Shown: positions 18,084-23,786, numbered from the stretch's first letter. The stretch: DNA of 23,786 bases from Lentihominibacter faecis (GCF_014306095.1 NZ_JACRWC010000088.1:1-23786), one strand, 5' to 3'. The notes: generated from the letters alone by a model not told the origin. Translations and numbers: made by a program.

Positions 18084-19445
18084 ATGAACAGAGAGAACAA
18101 CCGTAACTTTTTAGAAGGAAAGAAATACAATATCATTACATTTGGTTGTCAGATGAATGAGCACGATTCAGAGACCATTGCCGGAATGCTGGAAGAGGAA
18201 GGCTGCCGGCAGGTCTTGACCAAAGAAGAGTCGGATATCACGATCATCAATACCTGCAGCATCCGTGAAAACGCCGATAAGCGCTTTTTCGGAACGCTGG
18301 GACAGCTAAAAAAAATCAAGGAAAAGAATCCATCCTACATGGCCTGTGTCTGCGGCTGTATGATGCAGCAGCAGCACGTGATCGATACCATCCACGAAAA
18401 ATATCCATGGGTGGACATCATCTTCGGGACGCATAATATCGACCGGTTCCCGGAGCTTTTAGAGCGGGCCTACATGGAACAGGCTTCCGTTATGGAAGTG
18501 CTTGCAGACACCAGTCATATCGCAGAAGGCCTTCCTGCAAAGCGGCTGTATCAGCACAAGTCTTTCGTCAATATCATGTACGGCTGCAACAACTTTTGCA
18601 CATACTGTATCGTACCGTATACGAGAGGACGGGAAAAGAGCCGTGCTCCCGAGGATATCCTGCAGGAGATCGAGACTTTGGTGCGTGACGGCGTGCGGGA
18701 AGTGACTCTGCTGGGACAGAACGTCAATTCCTATAAGGGTGAGGATGCAGAAGGCAGAAGGTGGGATTTCTCAGATCTGATCTACAGGATCAACGCGATC
18801 GACGGACTGCAGCGGATCCGGTTTATGACATCCCATCCGAAGGATCTTTCTGACAAACTGATACAGGCATATGTGGACTGCGACAAGCTTTGCAATTACA
18901 TACATCTGCCGGTGCAGTCGGGGAGCAGCCGGGTGCTGAAGCGCATGAACAGGCGATACGATCGGCAGAGATATCTGGATCTGGTGCAAAGACTCCGCCG
19001 CGCTGTACCGGAGATAACCATCAGCACGGATATCATCGTTGGTTTTCCGGGAGAGACGGAAGAAGATTTTGAGGACACTCTGGATCTTGTGAATCAGGTG
19101 CAGTACGATTCGGCGTTCACATTTCTGTATTCTGTGAGAAAAGGAACTCCGGCGGAAAAGTTCGAAGATCAGATCCCGGAAGATGTGAAACACGCACGCT
19201 TCGAACGGCTGGTGGAAGCCGTCAATGAAGCAAGCAGCAAGAAAAATGCGGCGTATGTCGGGCGTATCGAAAAAGTGCTGGTGGAAGGTGTCAGCAAGAA
19301 AAATGAAGCGACTCTCACCGGACGTACGGAAGGCTTCAAGCTTGTGGACTTTGCCGGAAGCAGAGATCTGATCGGACAAATGGTGGATGTGGAGATCACC
19401 GAGGGCAAGACCTTTAGCCTCAGTGGAAAAATCGTTGAAAAATAA
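18084..19445 (+). CDS. miaB: tRNA-2-methylthio-N6-isopentenyladenosine synthase MiaB
   Basis: MiaB is a radical-SAM methylthiotransferase that adds the 2-methylthio group to i6A37 of tRNAs reading UNN codons. The 453 residues show the N-terminal UPF0004 domain with cluster-binding Cys22 (FGCQMNEHDSE), Cys58 (NTCSIRENA) and Cys92 (CGCM). The radical SAM triad follows as Cys168, Cys172 and Cys175 (YGCNNFCTYC), and a TRAM RNA-binding domain lies at the C-terminus. NTCSIREN and the MNEHDSE context favour MiaB over the related MtaB and RimO. It starts 5 nt after gpsA. miaB is often found beside mutS instead, so the position before spoIVA is less usual. Confidence 0.95.
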   Translation: MNRENNRNFLEGKKYNIITFGCQMNEHDSETIAGMLEEEGCRQVLTKEESDITIINTCSIRENADKRFFGTLGQLKKIKEKNPSYMACVCGCMMQQQHVIDTIHEKYPWVDIIFGTHNIDRFPELLERAYMEQASVMEVLADTSHIAEGLPAKRLYQHKSFVNIMYGCNNFCTYCIVPYTRGREKSRAPEDILQEIETLVRDGVREVTLLGQNVNSYKGEDAEGRRWDFSDLIYRINAIDGLQRIRFMTSHPKDLSDKLIQAYVDCDKLCNYIHLPVQSGSSRVLKRMNRRYDRQRYLDLVQRLRRAVPEITISTDIIVGFPGETEEDFEDTLDLVNQVQYDSAFTFLYSVRKGTPAEKFEDQIPEDVKHARFERLVEAVNEASSKKNAAYVGRIEKVLVEGVSKKNEATLTGRTEGFKLVDFAGSRDLIGQMVDVEITEGKTFSLSGKIVEK

Positions 19446-19474
19446 GAATACTATCAGAACCTCCTTCGTATACT
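19446..19474 (+). promoter_or_regulatory. Candidate sigma-E-type promoter for spoIVA
   Basis: GAATACT (19446-19452) and CGTATACT (19467-19474) are separated by 14 nt. Compared with the sporulation sigma-E consensus as I recall it (-35 KMATATW, -10 CATACAHT), they match at 6 of 7 and 6 of 8 positions. spoIVA is sigma-E-dependent in Bacillus subtilis. Transcription would begin around 19480-19482, inside the loop of the hairpin described next. This is a consensus match by eye, not a scored prediction. Confidence 0.45.
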
Positions 19475-19510
19475 GTAGGGATAACAGTACAGGGCGCGGG
19501 GAGGTTTTTA
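19456..19510 (+). terminator. Hairpin between miaB and spoIVA: possible terminator that also hides the spoIVA ribosome binding site
   Basis: AACCTCC (19458-19464) pairs perfectly with GGAGGTT (19500-19506), extended outward by a G-T and an A-T pair. Inside it, TACTGT (19471-19476) pairs with ACAGTA (19484-19489) around a 7-nt loop. The 3' arm runs into TTTTTATTTT, which resembles an intrinsic terminator for the upstream operon. The same 3' arm contains the Shine-Dalgarno GGAGGT for the spoIVA TTG start, so a folded read-through RNA would not be translated efficiently. Termination and translational masking are both inferences from the fold. Confidence 0.6.
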
Positions 19511-19512
19511 TT

Positions 19513-20991
19513 TTGGAGAATATGAGTATTTATGAGAATATTGGCCGTCGGACAGGCGGAGACATTTATATCGGCGTCGTGGGGCCTGTGAGAGTAGGTA
19601 AATCTACGTTTATCAAGCGATTTATGGATCTGATGGTCATCCCCAACGTAAAGAACCGATACGAGCGGGAAAGGATCCTTGATGAGATGCCTCAGAGCGG
19701 GAATGGCAGAACCATCACGACGACGGAGCCGAAGTTCATCCCGGCGGAAGCCGTCGATCTGGATGTGGAGAGCACTCTGCGGCTCCGTGTGCGGCTGGTG
19801 GACTGTGTCGGTTATCTGGTGCCGGGAGCATTGGGGGATCAGGAGGATGGGCAGCCACGCATGGTAGCCACCCCCTGGGATGAGGAAAAGCTTCCGTTTG
19901 AAAAAGCTGCTGAGATCGGGACTGACAAGGTGATTCGGGAGCATGCTACGATCGGTATCGTGGTCACGACGGATGGCAGCATCGGAACGATGGAACCGGG
20001 AAGTTACGGGGAAGCAGAAAACCGGGTGATCCGTCAGCTGCAGGCACTTCACAAACCTTTTGTGGTCGTCTTAAACTCTGTTCGTCCTGAGTCTGATTCT
20101 GCACGGGAGCATGCTGCTGTGATGGAGGAAAAATACGGTGTGCCGGTGCTCCCCCTGGATTGTGCAAAGGCTTCGCAGGCTCAGCTTACGGAACTGATGA
20201 GCAGACTTCTGGGCAGGTTTCCGATGAAGGAGATCCGGTTCAGTCTGCCGGGATATGTGGAGGGACTTGATGCGGATCACTGGCTGAAAAAGCAGCTGAT
20301 CGAAACGGTTCGTCTCTGGTCACAGAAGTTTGATACAGTGGAAGAACTGCGTGGATCGGTGGCTGCTCTTCAAGATGGAGACGTGGTGGAGCATGCTCAG
20401 ATCCGTTCGGTGGATCTGGGCAGCGGGCAGGCAGAGTTAAGGCTGGAACTGTTTGAACCGTTGTATTACAGGATCATTACGGAGCTGATGGAGGAGCAGG
20501 TAGAAAATGACGCCCAGTTCTTCGGACTTTTGAAAGAGTTCTCCAAGGCGAAAAAAGCTTATGACAAGCTGAAGGATGCCATGAAGCAGGTGGAAGATAC
20601 AGGTTATGGTATCGTGGAACCGAAGCTTCATGAAATGACGGTAGAAGAGCCGGAAGTATTCAAACAGGGAGATAAGTACGGAGTGAAGATCACAGCCAGA
20701 GCACCGTCGCTGCACATTATCAGAACGGATATCACAACGGAAGTCTCTCCGGTGGTCGGGAGTGAAAAGCAGTCAGAGGATCTGGTCGAGAGTCTTAAAG
20801 ACGATCTGCGAAACGCGCCTAATGGTATATGGGACACCAATATTTTCGGCAAATCTCTGTACGAAATGGTAGCGGAGCAAATGGAAAACAAAATCGCAGG
20901 AGTGCCGGATAATATTCGCATTAAGATCCAGAAATCCCTGCAGAAAATCAGCGATGAAGGAAAAGAATACTTTATCTGTATCGTGCTGTGA
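19513..20991 (+). CDS. spoIVA: Stage IV sporulation protein A (spore coat morphogenetic ATPase)
   Basis: SpoIVA hydrolyses ATP to polymerise on the forespore outer surface and forms the basement layer of the spore coat. Starting at the TTG (19513) gives 492 residues, the same length as B. subtilis SpoIVA, beginning MENMSIYENIGRRTGGD. This start also puts the Walker A lysine at position 30 (GPVRVGKST, 24-32), as in B. subtilis. GGAGGT at 19499-19504 lies 8 nt upstream of the TTG. An ATG at 19522 is in frame but only 3 nt after the weak GGAG, and upstream in-frame starts lie inside miaB. TITTTEPKFIP and the hydrophobic C-terminal ICIVL are family features. The residue before GK is Val where the family usually has Thr. 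Confidence 0.95.
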   Translation: MENMSIYENIGRRTGGDIYIGVVGPVRVGKSTFIKRFMDLMVIPNVKNRYERERILDEMPQSGNGRTITTTEPKFIPAEAVDLDVESTLRLRVRLVDCVGYLVPGALGDQEDGQPRMVATPWDEEKLPFEKAAEIGTDKVIREHATIGIVVTTDGSIGTMEPGSYGEAENRVIRQLQALHKPFVVVLNSVRPESDSAREHAAVMEEKYGVPVLPLDCAKASQAQLTELMSRLLGRFPMKEIRFSLPGYVEGLDADHWLKKQLIETVRLWSQKFDTVEELRGSVAALQDGDVVEHAQIRSVDLGSGQAELRLELFEPLYYRIITELMEEQVENDAQFFGLLKEFSKAKKAYDKLKDAMKQVEDTGYGIVEPKLHEMTVEEPEVFKQGDKYGVKITARAPSLHIIRTDITTEVSPVVGSEKQSEDLVESLKDDLRNAPNGIWDTNIFGKSLYEMVAEQMENKIAGVPDNIRIKIQKSLQKISDEGKEYFICIVL

Positions 20992-20997
20992 GACCGA

Positions 20998-21296
20998 ACT
21001 GAGACTGCCGGGACTGGGAGGCGGAATGCTGGGACTGTAACTGCTTGGGCTGTGAGGCGGAGTTGAGAGTGCTAGGACTGAGAGGCAGAATGCTTGGACT
21101 GTGACTGCTTGGGTTATGAGGCAGAGTTGTGACTGCCGGGACTGTGACTGCTTGGGTTGTGAGGCGGAGTTGAGACTGCCGGGACTGAGAGGCAGAACCG
21201 CAGCTGCTTGGGCTGTGAAGCGGAGTTGGAAGCTCCGGAAGCGTAAGGCTGAACCGTGACTCCTTGGAACGTGAGACGGAACCGTAGATGCCGGGA
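20998..21296. repeat. Degenerate 28-nt tandem repeat array after spoIVA
   Basis: This is most of the 350-nt gap between spoIVA and the transporter gene. About ten contiguous units are seen, with boundaries at 20998, 21026, 21062, 21090, 21126, 21169, 21197, 21225, 21253 and 21281. Most are exactly 28 nt; two are 36 nt and one is 43 nt. Each unit is made of two 14-nt halves, one like GACTGCCGGGACTG and one like TGAGGCGGAGTTGA. The longer units carry a partial or full extra first half. The array starts 7 nt after the spoIVA stop and is G-rich on the + strand. There are no spacers, so it is not a CRISPR. I see no gene or clear terminator in it. Confidence 0.88.
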
Positions 21297-21307
21297 TGTT
21301 GGCGCAG

Positions 21308-21316
21308 TGGTAAAAT
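21308..21316 (+). promoter_or_regulatory. Possible extended -10 promoter for the MFS gene
   Basis: TGGTAAAAT reads as an extended -10 element (TGn plus TAAAAT) about 58 nt before the chosen transporter start. No convincing -35 hexamer stands 17 nt upstream, in the end of the repeat array. The evidence is weak. Confidence 0.25.
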
Positions 21317-21373
21317 CTCAAGGCACTGTACATACTAAGGAGTATGAAGACATGTGAGAAAAGGAACAATGGA

Positions 21374-23011
21374 ATGCGGAACGAGCAGATCAGAATGGCG
21401 AACCGCCCGAAACCAAAGCAAGATCAGGCGGCCGGAATGCCTCAAACCCTGAAACCAAAGCAAGATCAGACAGCTGGAATGCCTCAAACCCCAAAACCAA
21501 AGCAAAGTCAGGCGGCCGGAATGCCTCAAACCCCAAAACCAAAGCTTACGATTCTGGTGGTGGTGCTGACAGCATTCGTCACTACCTTTACAGGAAGTGC
21601 GCTCAATTTGTCCATCCCGGACCTGTCACAGGAATTCCATGCAGGCGCCGGGATGGTCGGCTGGCTTGTGACCGGATATACGCTGGCGGTAGCTGCCTGT
21701 TCTGTTCCTGCAGGAAGGGTGGCGGATATCACCAGCCTGAAATCAGTACTGGCGATAGGAGTTGGTTTGTTTACGATTTGCTGTATTGCAGCTGTTTTTT
21801 CTATATCCATAATGATGCTGATTTTGATTCGAGTAGTACAGGGAATAGGAGCAGCTATGATATTCAGCACCAATACAGCCGTACTTCTTAAGGCATTTCC
21901 AGCGGAAAACCATGGACGAGTCATCGGGTATTCTCTTGCCGCCACTTATGCCGGTCTTTCCTCAGGCCCTGTCCTGGGAGGATTCCTTAACCAGCATTTC
22001 GGATGGAAAGCAATCTTTATCGTAACGGGTGTGATCACAACTGCAGCATGTATCGCAGTGCTTAGACTGCCGGGAGATAAAAACGTAAAAAATTTGAAGA
22101 CGGATAGCTGTGGAGAAAGCCACCACCTTTTGACTGATACTGATTTGCATGGAAAAACTCTGCAGCAACTTGTCAGAAGAAAATCAAACCAGCAGCAGGA
22201 TCCAGAAGAGACGCTCACAAAGCCACACAGCCTGGATCTGACTGGAAATTTACTCTATCTGATCTCGATCGTTCTGCTGATGTATGGGCTGTCGGAAATC
22301 GGCAAGGGCTGGATCTCACCGGTGTTGGCGGGAGTGGGACTGGCTGTAGGGATGTTTTTCCTTCGCCATGAATACAGGACAGAAGAACCGGCGGTGGATA
22401 TCCGCATGTTTCGTGAAAATATCGGATACGGGTTTTCCAATCTTTCGGCATTATTAAACTACGGAGCCACCTTTGCCATCAGCTACCTGGTATCCATCTA
22501 CCTGCAGGTGGTGCAGGGATTTTCATCTCAGGCGACAGGGCTGATCATGATCGCCCAGCCGGCGATCATGGCGGGCCTGTCGCCAGTGGCAGGAAAGCTG
22601 TCAGATCGATTTTCTCCGTTCAAACTTTCCTCTATCGGAATGGGTCTTTGTGCACTCGGGACGTGCCTCTTCGTTTTCCTGAACCAAGGCACGTCCCTCT
22701 GGATTGTCATCACAGCACTGATCATAACGGGGTTTGGTTTCGCCCTGTTCTCATCGCCTAATACCAATGCTGTGATGTCCTGTGTGGAAGAAACAAACTA
22801 TGGTGTAGCCTCTTCCATTTTAGCAACTATGCGCTCCATCGGTCACACCATCAGCATGGTGATCGTCACGATCATAGTTACCTGCTGTATGGGAGATGCT
22901 TCCCTGGCGGAAGCATCCCCAGGGATTTTGATCCGCGTGATCCGAATCGCTTTTATCATTTTCACCGGTATATGCATCGCAGGAGTTTTTATTTCCCTGA
23001 AGCGGCGGTGA
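21374..23011 (+). CDS. MFS drug-efflux transporter, DHA2 (EmrB/QacA) type, with a repeat-built N-terminal tail
   Basis: This 545-residue major facilitator protein has 14 predicted membrane helices. It carries motif A-like GRVADITS after helix 2 and motif C SGPVLGGFL in helix 5, the latter typical of drug/H+ antiporters. Substrate specificity cannot be told from sequence. The first 47 or so residues are hydrophilic, consisting mostly of three 14-residue repeats (KPKQDQAAGMPQT type). A hydrophilic insert of about 45 residues, rich in Gln, Asp, His and Lys, lies between helices 6 and 7. The ATG at 21374 is preferred because AAAGGA (21360-21365) lies 8 nt upstream. An in-frame ATG at 21344 would add ten residues but sits 1 nt from AAGGAG. 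The gene is isolated between repeat arrays and is unrelated in function to the upstream operon. Confidence 0.88.
   Translation: MRNEQIRMANRPKPKQDQAAGMPQTLKPKQDQTAGMPQTPKPKQSQAAGMPQTPKPKLTILVVVLTAFVTTFTGSALNLSIPDLSQEFHAGAGMVGWLVTGYTLAVAACSVPAGRVADITSLKSVLAIGVGLFTICCIAAVFSISIMMLILIRVVQGIGAAMIFSTNTAVLLKAFPAENHGRVIGYSLAATYAGLSSGPVLGGFLNQHFGWKAIFIVTGVITTAACIAVLRLPGDKNVKNLKTDSCGESHHLLTDTDLHGKTLQQLVRRKSNQQQDPEETLTKPHSLDLTGNLLYLISIVLLMYGLSEIGKGWISPVLAGVGLAVGMFFLRHEYRTEEPAVDIRMFRENIGYGFSNLSALLNYGATFAISYLVSIYLQVVQGFSSQATGLIMIAQPAIMAGLSPVAGKLSDRFSPFKLSSIGMGLCALGTCLFVFLNQGTSLWIVITALIITGFGFALFSSPNTNAVMSCVEETNYGVASSILATMRSIGHTISMVIVTIIVTCCMGDASLAEASPGILIRVIRIAFIIFTGICIAGVFISLKRR
21410..21544 (+). repeat. 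In-frame 42-nt tandem repeat in the transporter N-terminus
   Basis: Three full units (21410-21451, 21452-21493, 21494-21535) and a 9-nt partial fourth are each 42 nt, or 14 codons. They encode KPKQDQAAGMPQTL, KPKQDQTAGMPQTP and KPKQSQAAGMPQTP, followed by KPK. DNA identity between units is high, including at third codon positions, which points to recent duplication. The partial unit leads directly into the first membrane helix. The encoded segment is basic, with no hydrophobic stretch, and should be disordered and cytoplasmic. Confidence 0.95.
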
Positions 23012-23044
23012 GCTGCCGACATCCCGATCCGGAAGTCTGACTGG

Positions 23045-23250
23045 CCGCCAGCTTTCCGTTGCCGGTATTTCAACCTGGAAGTTTTGCTGCCAGCCTTCCT
23101 CGCTCTGGCGATTTGCCTGTCGCCTCGACACCGCCAGCCTTTCTCACTCTGACGGTTTGACCAACTCTCGACACTGCTGGCCTTTCTCACTCTGACGGTT
23201 TGCCTGTCGCCTCGACATCGCTGGCTTTCCTCCGGCGGTTTGTCATCACC
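23045..23250. repeat. Degenerate ~43-nt tandem repeat array downstream of the transporter
   Basis: Five units of 42-44 nt are visible, starting at 23045, 23087, 23131, 23174 and 23218 (the last partial). A shared core is TTTCTCACTCTGACGGTTTG, identical in units three and four. CCTGTCGCCTCGACA occurs at the end of units two and four. The unit sequence is not recognisably that of the 28-nt or 42-nt arrays. The stretch follows the transporter stop (23009-23011) with no evident gene. Open frames crossing it lack ribosome binding sites. Confidence 0.8.
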
Positions 23251-23265
23251 GATTCTTTTAAAATC

Positions 23266-23625
23266 ATGAATTCCCAGATAGAAAATAATTTGAGTTATTT
23301 GGGAACTAGCTTCTCAATTTTAATGGCTTTTCTATTTATGAATTCCCAGATTGACATTTATGATAGTCATATGGGAAGTGAACAGCGGCAAATCCATTGG
23401 ATATCAGGTGCCGCACTCTTTGCAGCCCAGAAAAATTCCCGAAACAACATAAAAATATACAATGTGGGAACTCCCCAAACAGACATTGTAAAAAGATTGT
23501 AATGAACTTCCCATATGCTAATATTTTTTTTCGGAATGGGAATTCACGAATGCGCGTGCAGTGAAGAAAAGGCAAATAATCCAAATCCGAGTCCTTTTGT
23601 CCTCGATATGGGAATTCACGAATTC
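23266..23625. repeat. Regular array of TTCCC/GGGAA stem-loops (72-nt period)
   Basis: This AT-rich non-coding stretch holds TTCCC at 23271, 23343, 23436 and 23508 and GGGAA at 23301, 23373, 23466, 23538 and 23610. Each TTCCC is followed by GGGAA exactly 30 nt later, so each pair can form a stem-loop. The pairs recur at 72, 93 and 72 nt, and the last GGGAA is again 72 nt on. The first hairpin is the best: 23271-23280 pairs with 23296-23305 over 10 bp including one G-T. TGAATTCCCA occurs at 23267 and 23339, and its reverse complement at 23537 and 23609. Outside these motifs the units are diverged. The function is unknown; the array could be a structured RNA, a protein-binding array or the remains of a mobile repeat. 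Confidence 0.8.
23458..23490. other. 8-bp inverted repeat inside the stem-loop array
   Basis: TACAATGT (23458-23465) and ACATTGTA (23483-23490) are perfect reverse complements. GGG and CCC can extend the stem inward. On the - strand the 3' arm would be followed by TATTTTTAT, resembling a weak intrinsic terminator, but no - strand gene ends here. Confidence 0.5.
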
Positions 23626-23651
23626 TACAACAAGATAACACACTCTGATGA

Positions 23652-23680
23652 TTGCACTTTAAATACAGAAATGGCAAAAT
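23652..23680 (+). promoter_or_regulatory. Candidate promoter for the gene at 23706
   Basis: TTGCAC (23652-23657) and CAAAAT (23675-23680) are 17 nt apart. TGG directly before the second box gives an extended -10. Each hexamer matches the vegetative consensus at four or more of six positions. Transcription would start just before the ribosome binding site of the next gene. This is a match by eye only. Confidence 0.35.
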
Positions 23681-23705
23681 AAAACAAAAAGGAGGAGATC
23701 ATACT

Positions 23706-23786
23706 ATGGAAAAGAGATTATTATATCAAAATTCGATGGAGGAAACTTTGCAGCAGCTGCTGCAGGATCGAGAACAGCAATTGATG
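23706..23786 (+). CDS. Start of an unidentified gene, truncated by the window
   Basis: The ATG at 23706 follows a near-perfect Shine-Dalgarno AAGGAGGAG (23689-23697) with 8-nt spacing, and the frame stays open for all 27 codons to the window end. The visible residues begin MEKRLLYQNSMEETLQQLLQ and continue with a charged, Gln-rich stretch. They look helical and soluble, with no signal peptide. I do not recognise the family from this fragment. The start lies about 80 nt after the stem-loop array and downstream of a candidate promoter. Confidence 0.75.
   Translation, partial: MEKRLLYQNSMEETLQQLLQDREQQLM

Noticed and set aside
20998..21296. CRISPR array
   Set aside because: The units are contiguous with no unique spacers, the repeats are degenerate, and no cas genes are present.
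20773..21369. A 198-codon open frame on the - strand across the end of spoIVA and the 28-nt array, rich in Ser and Pro
   Set aside because: It is a shadow of spoIVA plus low-complexity repeat translation. It has no ribosome binding site and no family resemblance.
23200..23502. A 100-codon + strand open frame through the stem-loop array with a repeated MNSQI segment
   Set aside because: It has no ribosome binding site. The peptide repeat simply reflects the 72-nt DNA period, which is a multiple of 3.
23522..23534. T8 run as an intrinsic terminator
   Set aside because: The preceding sequence has no GC-rich stem on the + strand adjacent to the T run.
23336..23677. A 113-codon - strand open frame with repeated REFP segments
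   Set aside because: The repeated peptide comes from the palindromic DNA motif. The frame has an odd Cys/Phe-rich composition and no good start signal.

Overview
The window is about 24 kb from a spore-forming, low-to-medium-GC Firmicute, most likely a clostridium of the Lachnospiraceae type. The gene set and order (priA-def-fmt-zinc peptidase-rsmB-PP2C-PASTA kinase-rsgA-rpe, then plsX-rnc-smc-ftsY-der-plsY-gpsA-miaB-spoIVA) are typical of that group. spoIVA shows that the organism, or a recent ancestor, makes endospores. The family assignment comes from gene content and order only; no 16S or marker comparison could be done.

Positions 1-20991 are a dense housekeeping region, with every gene on the + strand and many short overlaps or gaps. 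Replication restart (PriA, truncated by the window edge) is followed by translation initiation and termination-side processing (Def, Fmt), 16S rRNA methylation (RsmB), Ser/Thr phospho-signalling (PP2C phosphatase and PASTA kinase), ribosome assembly (RsgA), the pentose phosphate pathway (Rpe), phospholipid synthesis (PlsX, PlsY, GpsA), RNA processing (RNase III), chromosome condensation (SMC), membrane targeting (FtsY), ribosome biogenesis (Der), tRNA modification (MiaB) and spore coat assembly (SpoIVA). The essential gene der carries an apparent 2-base deletion in its switch I region (near 15250), which splits it into two frames. spoIVA appears to start at a TTG whose ribosome binding site lies in the 3' arm of a hairpin. 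A sigma-E-like promoter overlaps that hairpin, so a transcript from it would lack the 5' arm.

Positions 20992-23786 look like an accessory region. A 14-TM drug-efflux-type MFS transporter is flanked by, and fused at its N-terminus to, several different tandem repeats: a 28-nt array (20998-21296), an in-frame 42-nt array encoding the protein's N-terminal tail (21410-21544), and a roughly 43-nt array after the gene (23045-23250). These are followed by an AT-rich stretch (23266-23625) that contains a regular series of stem-loops. Pairs of TTCCC and GGGAA lie exactly 30 nt apart and recur mostly at 72-nt intervals. Directly after it, a new gene with a strong ribosome binding site begins at 23706 and runs off the window. 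The stem-loop array and its link to that gene are the most likely undescribed element here.
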